Shown: positions 17,129 through 23,579 of the stretch, in pieces
Layout: every line of letters starts with the position of its first letter
How positions within the stretch are numbered: position 1 is the first letter of the stretch
NCBI GenBank assembly: GCA_045121095.1
Contig: JBGVFN010000228.1
Span: 1-32,863 of the forward strand
DNA length: 32,863 nt
Reading direction: 5' to 3'
Source of the DNA: TWA4 sp045121095
Lineage (GTDB): Bacteria; Bacillota; Clostridia; Lachnospirales; Lachnospiraceae
Position numbers and translations under genes: made by a program
Notes under the pieces: generated by a model
What the model was told of the DNA's origin: nothing
Seen by the model: the letters and a program-made list of their open reading frames with translations, nothing else
Database searches by the model: none

Positions 17129-17171
17129 GTGTCGTAAAACCCCTTGCTTCAGCTATGTGGATATAAGACAC
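17129..17171. repeat. Left-end hairpin of IS605-type element
   Basis: An outer GTGTC/GACAC (17129-17133 with 17167-17171) encloses CCCC/GTGG around TGCTTCAGCT, the same core found in the right-end hairpin. The AAAA just before the CCCC is the presumed left guide. Confidence 0.55.
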
Positions 17172-17215
17172 GTTCATCGAATTTACGCAAGCAATTGAAG
17201 ATGAACAAAAAATGC

Positions 17216-17244
17216 TTGTATTTAATAAAAATATTTAGTATAGT
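17216..17244 (+). promoter_or_regulatory. Promoter of tnpB inside the left end
   Basis: TTGTAT, 17-bp spacer, TATAGT. Predicted leader is about 155 nt with no ORF. Confidence 0.55.
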
Positions 17245-17407
17245 ATAGATATAAGTAAAACATATAGATCAAACAAGAATGTTGTCTATTTCTGTAAGTA
17301 CCATATACAGCGTGGTGCCCGAAGTATAGACGAAAAGTTCTAATAGATCAACAGGCAGTATATTGAAAAACGGAAAATCTCACAACAACAAAAGGACAAC
17401 AGGGCTA

Positions 17408-18505
17408 ATGAAAAAAGGTGTTAAATTTAGGATCTATCCGAATAAGGAACAGAAAAATTTAATCCATCAAACATTTGGATGCTGCAGATTCATCTACAAC
17501 AAAGGTCTTGCTATGCGTAACGAAGCCTACCAAAATGGCAATAAAATCGGCTATTCTCAGACTTCTGTTATGCTGACGGAACTGAAAAAGTGTGACGATT
17601 TCAGTTTTCTGAAAGTGGTAGATTCGATCGCCCTGCAGCAATCCCTGCGGGATCTGGACAGAGGTTTTGTGAATTTTTTCCAGAAACGTGCGGCACACCC
17701 GGTATTCAAAAGTAAGCACAACCACCATCAATCCTACCGAACAATAAACCAGTGCGATAACATCCGCATTGTCGGGAGATATATCAAGCTTCCGAAACTG
17801 GGCTATGTAAAAGTGCGCCAGTCGATGGAAATTGGGCATATCAACAATGTTACGGTAGAACGTACTCCTACCGGGAAATATTTTACAGTGCTTAACGTGG
17901 AATTTGAGCCAATCCCAAAACCGAATGGTGGTGGTGAGATCGGGATTGATGTTGGTATCACAGAATTTTATTCCGATAGTAATGGGAATATGGTGCCAAA
18001 TCCAAGATATCTGGAACGCAGCATGCGTAAACTGGCCAGAGAACAGCGCAAGCTTTCCCACAAACAAAAAGGTTCTAAAAACCGCGAAAAACAGCGTAAA
18101 AAAGTGGCCTTAGTCCATGAACAGGTTACAAATCAGAGAAATAATTTTCTTCAAAAACGATCTATCATGCTGATACGTGAAAACCAAACCATCTGCATCG
18201 AAGACCTGAAAGTGAAGAATATGATGCGTAACCATAAGCTTGCCAAAGCAATCGCAAGCGTGTCCTGGTCGAAGTTTTTTGATATGCTCGAATATAAGGC
18301 TGCATGGTATGGCAATACTATCATCCGGATACCGACCATGTATCCGAGTTCCCAGACCTGTTCATGCTGCGGATATAAAAATCCACTGGTAAAGAATCTG
18401 GCAGTACGTGAATGGGAATGCCCCGAATGCCACACAAAGCATAACCGGGATACCAATGCCGGAATAAATATTCTAAACAAAGGACTGCTGATGCAGTCAG
18501 CATAA
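17408..18505 (+). CDS. tnpB: TnpB, RNA-guided transposon-encoded nuclease
   Basis: 365 residues from ATG 17408; an in-frame TTG at 17363 would add 15. Family-typical start KKGVKFRIYPNKEQ, helical N-terminal region, then a split RuvC domain with all three acidic residues: Asp181 (IGIDVGI), Glu265 (ICIEDLK) and Asp348 (NRDTNAG). The four-cysteine zinc ribbon CSCCG...CPEC lies before the last motif. TnpB uses a guide RNA made from the element's right end to cut DNA next to a T-rich TAM, keeping the element at its donor site; it is the ancestor of Cas12. Length and motifs look intact, so it is probably active. Its 3' end runs into the presumed guide-RNA region. No tnpA is beside it. Confidence 0.93.
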   Translation: MKKGVKFRIYPNKEQKNLIHQTFGCCRFIYNKGLAMRNEAYQNGNKIGYSQTSVMLTELKKCDDFSFLKVVDSIALQQSLRDLDRGFVNFFQKRAAHPVFKSKHNHHQSYRTINQCDNIRIVGRYIKLPKLGYVKVRQSMEIGHINNVTVERTPTGKYFTVLNVEFEPIPKPNGGGEIGIDVGITEFYSDSNGNMVPNPRYLERSMRKLAREQRKLSHKQKGSKNREKQRKKVALVHEQVTNQRNNFLQKRSIMLIRENQTICIEDLKVKNMMRNHKLAKAIASVSWSKFFDMLEYKAAWYGNTIIRIPTMYPSSQTCSCCGYKNPLVKNLAVREWECPECHTKHNRDTNAGINILNKGLLMQSA

Positions 18506-18654
18506 ATACATACCAGACTGCACCGTAGGGCATACGGGAACAGTATAATCCAGCTTGTGGACATTGTGTAAGACATTGCGATACCGTAAGGTATTAGCCG
18601 ATGCAGTAGTGGTTGAAGCAAGAATCCCCCTGCTTCAGCTGTGGGGAGTGTCAA
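18480..18654 (+). ncRNA. Presumed omega RNA (reRNA) scaffold of TnpB
   Basis: The right end of IS605-type elements is transcribed into the TnpB guide RNA; the scaffold ends at the element boundary and the next bases of flanking DNA serve as guide. Here the 3' scaffold is the CCCC-TGCTTCAGCTG-TGGGG hairpin followed by GAGTGTCAA. The 5' limit is a guess (overlapping the tnpB end). The natural guide would start at 18655 (TTTTCTATTTTAGGGC). Confidence 0.6.
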
Positions 18655-18670
18655 TTTTCTATTTTAGGGC

Positions 18671-18699
18671 TTGCCAAAAATCCCATACATGGATATAAT
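18671..18699 (+). promoter_or_regulatory. sigma-A promoter of serS T-box leader
   Basis: TTGCCA, 17-bp spacer, TATAAT (18694-18699). It begins 16 bp after the predicted right boundary of the tnpB element. Confidence 0.85.
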
Positions 18700-18705
18700 A
18701 TGGGT

Positions 18706-18952
18706 AATTGTTCAATCGCGATGACGAAAACTACGGTTAGTATCCTTTCTTCAGAGAGCCGGCGGCTGGTGAGAGCCGGTGACAGGACTTTCCTTTCCAC
18801 TTTCCAGCGACCGGCGATGAGTCGGAGGCCGATAGCCTTTATCCTATCATTGAGAGATCAGATATGACATCTGGTAACGTGGGTGGCACCGCGGAGTAAG
18901 TACAACATTCCGTCCCATGAATCCTGTTTCAGGGTTCATGGGACTTTTTTAA
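18706..18952 (+). ncRNA. T-box riboswitch (serine) upstream of serS
   Basis: The T-box core GGGTGGCACCGCGG is at 18881-18894; TGGC predicts pairing with a tRNA ending in discriminator G, as in tRNA-Ser. The distal Stem I consensus AGAGAGCCGG...GGTGAGAGCCGG lies around 18753-18780. Three UCC triplets (18791-18793, 18796-18798, 18803-18805) are candidates for the serine specifier; two are followed by A. The terminator is a 14-bp stem, 18912-18925 with 18931-18944, with one G-U wobble and a 6-T run. Uncharged tRNA-Ser should favour the antiterminator and serS expression. Confidence 0.93.
18912..18950 (+). terminator. T-box regulated terminator
   Basis: GTCCCATGAATCCT pairs with AGGGTTCATGGGAC around a GTTTC loop, followed by TTTTTT. 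Its left side would compete with the antiterminator. Confidence 0.9.
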
Positions 18953-18972
18953 TCACAAAAAGGAGAACTATT

Positions 18973-20253
18973 ATGTTAGATTTAAAATTTGTCAGAGAAA
19001 ATCCGGAAATCGTTAAACAGAACATCCGTAACAAATTCCAGGACCACAAGCTTCCTCTTGTAGATGAAGTAATCGAACTGGACAAACAGAAACGTGCTGC
19101 ACAGCAGGAACGTGATACTTTAAGAGCTGAGAAAAATACTCTTTCCAAACAGATCGGCGGTCTGATGAAACAGGGCAAAAAAGCGGAAGCGGAAGAAGTG
19201 AAAGCAAAAGTTGCTGCAGATGCTGCTCGTCTGACTGAGCTTGAAGGTCTGCAGAATGAACTGGAAGAAAAGATCACCAAGATTATGATGACCATTCCCA
19301 ACATCATCGATCCTTCTGTTCCGATTGGTAAAGATGATTCTGAAAATGTGGAAGTTCAGAAATATGGTGAACCGGTTGTTCCCGATTACGAAATTCCTTA
19401 CCACACAGAAATCATGGATAAATTCAATGGTATTGACCTGGACAGTGCAAGAAAAGTTGCTGGTAACGGTTTCTACTATCTGATGGGCGATATTGCAAGA
19501 CTGCATTCTGCAGTAATTTCTTATGCAAGAGATTTCATGATCGACCGTGGATTCACTTACTGCATCCCTCCTTTCATGATCCGCAGCAACGTTGTTACCG
19601 GCGTTATGAGCTTCGATGAAATGGATGCCATGATGTATAAGATTGAAGGCGAAGATCTGTACCTGATCGGTACCAGTGAACATTCCATGATCGGTAAATT
19701 CATCGATACCATTATCCCTGAAGAAAATCTGCCTTACACCATGACCAGCTATTCTCCCTGCTTCCGTAAGGAAAAAGGTGCTCACGGTATTGAAGAAAAG
19801 GGTGTTTACCGTATCCATCAGTTTGAAAAACAGGAAATGATCGTTGTCTGCAAACCGGAAGAAAGCCCCATGTGGTTTGATAAATTATGGCAGAACACCG
19901 TAGATCTGTTCCGTTCTCTGGATATTCCTGTAAGAACTCTGGAATGCTGCTCCGGTGACCTGGCTGACTTGAAGGTAAAATCTGTAGACGTAGAAGCATG
20001 GTCTCCCAGACAGAAGAAATATTTCGAAGTGGGCAGCTGCTCCAACTTAAGTGATGCACAGGCAAGACGTCTGAAAATCCGTGTAAAAGATGAAAACGGC
20101 AGCAAATACTTCGCTCATACTCTGAACAACACTGTAGTTGCTCCGCCCAGAATGCTGATCGCTTTCCTGGAAAATAACCTGAACGAAGATGGCTCCGTTA
20201 ATATTCCCAAGGCTCTGCAGCCTTACATGGGAGGCAAAACCATTATCAAATAA
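18973..20253 (+). CDS. serS: Serine--tRNA ligase
   Basis: 426 residues. It charges tRNA-Ser (and tRNA-Sec where present) with serine in the cytoplasm. Residues about 1-105 form the long antiparallel coiled-coil tRNA-binding arm (MLDLKFVRENPEIVKQN start). The class II catalytic core follows, with TSEH (about 234), motif 2 FRKEKGAHG (about 264) and motif 3 PPRMLIAFLENN near the C-terminus. Length is normal for bacterial SerRS. The ATG at 18973 is chosen because AAGGAG lies 8 nt upstream and the family begins MLDLK; an in-frame extension back to 18883 would overlap the T-box terminator. Regulated by the serine T-box directly upstream. Confidence 0.97.
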   Translation: MLDLKFVRENPEIVKQNIRNKFQDHKLPLVDEVIELDKQKRAAQQERDTLRAEKNTLSKQIGGLMKQGKKAEAEEVKAKVAADAARLTELEGLQNELEEKITKIMMTIPNIIDPSVPIGKDDSENVEVQKYGEPVVPDYEIPYHTEIMDKFNGIDLDSARKVAGNGFYYLMGDIARLHSAVISYARDFMIDRGFTYCIPPFMIRSNVVTGVMSFDEMDAMMYKIEGEDLYLIGTSEHSMIGKFIDTIIPEENLPYTMTSYSPCFRKEKGAHGIEEKGVYRIHQFEKQEMIVVCKPEESPMWFDKLWQNTVDLFRSLDIPVRTLECCSGDLADLKVKSVDVEAWSPRQKKYFEVGSCSNLSDAQARRLKIRVKDENGSKYFAHTLNNTVVAPPRMLIAFLENNLNEDGSVNIPKALQPYMGGKTIIK

Positions 20254-20440
20254 AATGGTTTGATATTGATATTTTTTTATCACTATTATTTTTTTCAAAC
20301 CTTTAAAACAGTATTTTTTTCACATTTGTCTTTGGATTATTTTGTCATTTTTATTATCATTTTGCACAATTACCCGTATCTTATATGCAAGATGCACAGT
20401 TTACAGACAAACATTGCCAAAATATAATGTGATAAATTCA
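20254..20440. other. AT-rich gap after serS, no gene seen
   Basis: A weak inverted repeat GGTTTGA/TCAAACC (20257-20263 with 20295-20301) with T-rich interior might end serS transcription; it is not a clear intrinsic terminator. Nothing else is supported before the RNA gene. Confidence 0.4.
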
Positions 20441-20442
20441 TA

Positions 20443-20471
20443 TTGCGTTTTATTTCGTAATGGTGTATTAT
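20443..20471 (+). promoter_or_regulatory. sigma-A promoter of the standalone RNA gene
   Basis: TTGCGT, 17-bp spacer, TATTAT (20466-20471). Predicted transcript start near 20478. Confidence 0.7.
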
Positions 20472-20477
20472 ATAGCC

Positions 20478-20616
20478 ATGGTTGAGGGAAACAAAAGAAC
20501 CTGAATGAACGAAAAGGTTCCATTCCCACAAAAGTGACCTGGCTCATAGACTGCGCCGTATAAACGGCATTTTCTCCCTATATATCGAAAAACCCCGCCT
20601 GCATGCGGGGTTTTTC
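20478..20616 (+). ncRNA. Orphan structured small RNA, unidentified
   Basis: About 140 nt bounded by a promoter and a strong terminator, with no credible ORF (longest from an ATG near the start is 8 codons). Helices visible: TTG-A-GGGAA with TTCCC-A-CAA (20482-20490 with 20523-20531), enclosing GAACC/GGTTC (20497-20501 with 20516-20520, 14-nt loop); GCCGT/ACGGC with ATAA loop (20555-20559 with 20564-20568); then the terminator. No downstream gene on this strand, so it is not a leader or riboswitch in cis. I do not recognise 6S, SRP, tmRNA or RNase P signatures. A trans-acting sRNA or a lineage-specific structured RNA is possible. Confidence 0.65.
20588..20616. terminator. Strong GC-rich bidirectional terminator
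   Basis: AAAAACCCCGC (20588-20598) pairs with GCGGGGTTTTT (20605-20615) around a 6-nt loop. It ends the small RNA and, from the other side, can end the DUF3783 transcript. Confidence 0.92.
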
Positions 20617-20630
20617 TATGTCTAAAACAA

Positions 20631-20750
20631 CTTCTATTTTTTCTATTTCTTCTATTTTTCTAATTCTTCTACTTCTTCTGATACTTCTATTTCTTCTAGC
20701 TTTCTGATGCTTCTATTTCTTCTAATCCTTCTTTTCCTCTATTTCTTCTG
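20631..20750. repeat. Degenerate polypyrimidine/polypurine microsatellite
   Basis: About 120 bp built from variants of TTCTATTTCTTC on the plus strand (purine-only on the minus strand, GAAGAAATAGAA). It begins inside the last codons of the DUF3783 gene and fills its 3' untranslated region up to the terminator. Confidence 0.85.
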
Positions 20751-21230
20751 ATTCTGATAGGCTGCTTCTTCTTTTTCCAGTTCCTCATATAACTGTCGGA
20801 ATGTCCAGTTTACATTATGAGGGGTTACGATTGCTTTTAATGGAATTTTAGGAAGACCCGCTTTTCTCATATTTTTCAGGAATTCATCCAGCCTCTGACC
20901 GGTAAATCCATACATGACCATCATCTGGCGTGAAAGGACCTTACTTTGATCACCTTCACAGCCGGCTTTATTGCTGCCTTCACAACTGGCTGCTTCGCTA
21001 ATGCTCTCAGCGCCTGCTTCATTGATGTCTTGTTTACATTCGCTCTTGATCGTTCCGTATCCGGGCAGTTTCAGTAAAGTTCCCAGCATTTCGTTGGTCT
21101 GGTCTTCTTCCACTACTTTACATAAAATACCCATACGGGCAGCAACTCCAAGAAGCTGCCGCCCGATTTCAGTATCACGGAAACGATATAACAGTAAAAT
21201 TTCTTTGTTTGCTGTTCTTCTATTTTTCAT
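20739..21230 (-). CDS. DUF3783 domain protein
   Basis: 163 residues. The C-terminal half (about 101-155: MMVMYGFTGQRLDEFLKNMRKAG ... IPLKAIVTPHNVNWTFRQLYEEL) matches what I know of DUF3783, a small uncharacterised Clostridia domain. The N-terminal part (LLLYRFRDTEIGRQLLGVAARMGI) is the usual lead-in, and residues about 62-98 are a variable Ser/Glu/Cys-rich linker. No membrane segment. It lies 35 bp downstream of the DUF5711 gene on the same strand and is probably cotranscribed. Its last codons run into a microsatellite, so the C-terminal tail may vary between strains. The ribosome site is weak. Function is unknown. Confidence 0.8.
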   Translation of the reverse strand: MKNRRTANKEILLLYRFRDTEIGRQLLGVAARMGILCKVVEEDQTNEMLGTLLKLPGYGTIKSECKQDINEAGAESISEAASCEGSNKAGCEGDQSKVLSRQMMVMYGFTGQRLDEFLKNMRKAGLPKIPLKAIVTPHNVNWTFRQLYEELEKEEAAYQNQKK

Positions 21231-21265
21231 CGTTTCGTTTCTCTTTCTTACTTTTTGCCTTTCCC

Positions 21266-23089
21266 TTACTTCAAAGTCAGTTTCTGCAGTGCTCCATTGC
21301 CGTAAACAACCAGGTTGTTTTCTGCAAAACGTACTACACCTTCAATATTCACATCCATTTTCGCCTGATATTTACGAACACCGGTCAAATTGTAGGTAGC
21401 AAGGGTGTTATTGTTGTATACCACAATTCCATCTCCTGAGAAATCTGCATATTCATATTCAAAGTCGATGTCCTGCTCGAAAACCCGGCTTCCTGTTTTA
21501 TCAAAGACCAGCATGGTGTAACTGGTGTTTACACTTTGTTTGGTTTCCGCTTCCACGGTTCCCTCATCCGCTGCAGCTGCTTCTACAGTCTGAGCTTCTT
21601 CTGCATTTTCTGCAGAGTCCTGTTTTACAGCCGAATCAAGGACCACACCCACATATTCCTGATTATAAAATACTGTTTTGATCCGGTAATTAAATTCCTG
21701 AGTCCGGGCAAGTTCCGGTTCCAGGGCATTTTGGGTGGAATAGAAATCAATGGACTGCTCTGTGATAGCCGCACTGTTCTGATTATCGAAAAAGATTACT
21801 TCCGGCACCAGAGTCTCTTCATATTGTTCAAATCCACCTACTGTACGGTCCACTTCATTTTTACCTACTTCAAAATTACGGAAAACCACTCGATTCATCA
21901 TAATACCTGACTTGGCATAAATATAAGAAGAAATCAACTGATTGCCGTCGGGGGAAATTGCGATATCCAGAGGATATCCATCTCCGGAAATCAGTGTTTT
22001 GATTTCCACCTCTATGGTTGAACCGTCTTTTCTGAAATAATTGATATAATTGCTGGTCTTATCATCCAGCACAACTGCCACAACCCCGGCTGCTGAAATG
22101 TCTGCTTTTAAGATTTTTTTCGTCGTTTCAGCACTTCCTGTACAGCCTTCTTTGTTGCATATGTAAAGTGAAGTCCCTTTAATATCATAGATTACTGCAT
22201 AATCACCTGTTACTGCAATACCCGGAACGTCCATATTAAAGGCCTGATTCCACATGACTTCACCATTTTGATTAATACAGCTGACACCATCCTGGCTGTA
22301 ATGCAGGATTACGTCATTAAATGACAGATAATGAGAATATCCATTATCTACAGCTGATACCTGCCACTCCACATCGTAAGCATGATACCTGCGGTTTTTA
22401 TTATAAAAATATGCTCCGCCAAACACCAGGGTCAGGATCAGCACAACCGACAGGATCCTCTTGTAATGTGCCTTGATTTCTCCTGCAATCCGCCGGAATA
22501 TTCCATACTCACCGGCAGTTCCTTCTACCATCTGCTGCTTCCAGAATTCCTGACGAACAGATTTGGACACATTATCCTTTTCCAGAGGATTCTCCACTTT
22601 CTTTTCCTGTCGATTTTTTCTTTTTACCTTCTCTTTTTTCTTTTCACTTGCTTCAGAAGGTTCATTTTCACGATTCTTTCTTCTTTCATCGGAAGAACCA
22701 GTATTATCTGAAGCTTCTTGCTGCGTTTTTCTCTGTGTTTCTTCCTGCGCCTTTTTCCGGGCTTCTTCCTGAGAAACAGTGTCTCTGCCTTTTTGCAGCT
22801 CTCTCATCTGTTCTTCCCAGGTCTGATTACCTGCATTCTGGCTATCAACTTCCCGCACACCAGAAATCTGACCGTTTGAAACAAACTCTTCCTGACTTGC
22901 TGCTGTTTCATCTCCCCCGGCCATGCCTTCTGTATCTTCTTTTGTATTTTCCGGCTGCACTTCATAAACATACCGTACTTTCCGCCCGCTCTGAGGTCTG
23001 CGCCAGATTTTGATATCTTCCTGACTATCCGATCCCTGAGGCTGCTGAGGCGTTTTACCTGAATTTCCATTTTTATTCATTTCATCCAT
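21266..23089 (-). CDS. Membrane-anchored DUF5711-type beta-propeller protein
   Basis: 607 residues. Residues 1-200 are charged, Gln/Glu/Lys-rich and probably disordered in the cytoplasm (QEEARKKAQEETQRKTQQE coiled-coil-like stretch at 107-125). One membrane span lies at about 211-229 (RILSVVLILTLVFGGAYFY). Residues about 235-605 are outside and consist of repeated beta-sheet blades (for example NGEVMWNQAFNMDVPGIAVTGDYAVIYD), fitting the DUF5711 family of Lachnospiraceae, which resembles WD/PQQ-type propellers. An Ala/Glu insert interrupts it near 490-520. Signal sensing or envelope scaffolding is inferred; no enzyme motif is seen. AGGG lies about 8 nt before the ATG. It leads the pair with DUF3783 and sits behind the second MITE copy. 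Confidence 0.8.
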   Translation of the reverse strand: MDEMNKNGNSGKTPQQPQGSDSQEDIKIWRRPQSGRKVRYVYEVQPENTKEDTEGMAGGDETAASQEEFVSNGQISGVREVDSQNAGNQTWEEQMRELQKGRDTVSQEEARKKAQEETQRKTQQEASDNTGSSDERRKNRENEPSEASEKKKEKVKRKNRQEKKVENPLEKDNVSKSVRQEFWKQQMVEGTAGEYGIFRRIAGEIKAHYKRILSVVLILTLVFGGAYFYNKNRRYHAYDVEWQVSAVDNGYSHYLSFNDVILHYSQDGVSCINQNGEVMWNQAFNMDVPGIAVTGDYAVIYDIKGTSLYICNKEGCTGSAETTKKILKADISAAGVVAVVLDDKTSNYINYFRKDGSTIEVEIKTLISGDGYPLDIAISPDGNQLISSYIYAKSGIMMNRVVFRNFEVGKNEVDRTVGGFEQYEETLVPEVIFFDNQNSAAITEQSIDFYSTQNALEPELARTQEFNYRIKTVFYNQEYVGVVLDSAVKQDSAENAEEAQTVEAAAADEGTVEAETKQSVNTSYTMLVFDKTGSRVFEQDIDFEYEYADFSGDGIVVYNNNTLATYNLTGVRKYQAKMDVNIEGVVRFAENNLVVYGNGALQKLTLK

Positions 23090-23258
23090 CGTCGCTACCC
23101 TGTCTTTATCCTGTTTTTACTACTTTCATTTATGGCAGTGTCTGCACCGGCAGACATTTCCGTCTATTTCTCCAACTTTACAGCTGGATCCATCCTCCGT
23201 GCACAGGATCCTGAAAAGATGCAGAAAACCATGTGCATTCGGATAAATGCTGACTATT

Positions 23259-23287
23259 ATCATACTACAAGAATATTGAAAAAACAA
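23259..23287 (-). promoter_or_regulatory. Candidate promoter of DUF5711 gene
   Basis: On the minus strand TTGTTT, 17-bp spacer, TATGAT. It lies between the MITE and the gene, leaving a leader of about 165 nt. Confidence 0.5.
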
Positions 23288-23313
23288 GATATGGACTTTT
23301 TCCGGGCACGCTG

Positions 23314-23579
23314 TAGTACTACAGCGAACATTACTTATATACTGCCTGAATTTTTATTAAAAAACGTAAATGGCGGAATTACAGACCTGCATTGCTAAGG
23401 AGACCTTTGGTCAAACGTCGGCACTTAACTAGCGGCTTTCTGTAAAGAAAGACGAGAGTTTAGTGTCCGCTACGTTTGGGCAGAGCGAAAGCGCGTCTCC
23501 GTGTAATACAGGTCTGTAATGGAGCCTTCACTACCTATATTTAGATAAAGTTACGTTATCAATGTTCGCTGTAGTACTA
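23314..23579. repeat. MITE-like element, complete copy 2 (266 bp)
   Basis: Perfect 19-bp terminal inverted repeats TAGTACTACAGCGAACATT (23314-23332) and its complement (23561-23579). Inside, 23347-23481 matches copy 1 (12-145) at all but 4 positions and one indel. A second internal inverted repeat pairs ATTACAGACCTG (about 23377-23388) with CAGGTCTGTAAT (about 23508-23519), so the whole unit can fold as a long branched hairpin. The left end extends into an 18-bp perfect palindrome (23309-23326), perhaps a remnant of an abutting copy. No transposase ORF. It lies between two minus-strand genes, in the same relation to the downstream gene as copy 1. Confidence 0.8.

Larger units (their letters stand above)
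17124..18654 (+). mobile_element. IS200/IS605-type element with tnpB only
   Basis: The right end has GAAT (18622-18625) directly before a hairpin (TCCCC ... GGGGA, 18625-18647) and TCAA at 18651-18654, the same guide/cleavage pair as in IS608. The left end has an imperfect hairpin around 17129-17171 with the same core (CCCC-TTGCTTCAGCT-ATGTGG) preceded by AAAA; by the IS608 pairing rule this predicts a cleavage site TTnT, and TTAT is present at 17120-17123. This gives 1531 bp. No Y1 transposase (tnpA) is present, so movement would need one in trans. The left boundary is inferred; the right boundary is firmer. Confidence 0.75.

Noticed and set aside
18151..18654. 167-codon minus-strand ORF over the tnpB end
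   Set aside because: Antisense to the TnpB zinc ribbon and RuvC motif and to the right-end RNA.
18883..18972. 30-codon N-terminal extension of serS
   Set aside because: It would translate the T-box antiterminator and terminator; the family start and AAGGAG are at 18973.
20478..20616. Riboswitch controlling a downstream gene
   Set aside because: A strong terminator ends it and the next genes are on the opposite strand.
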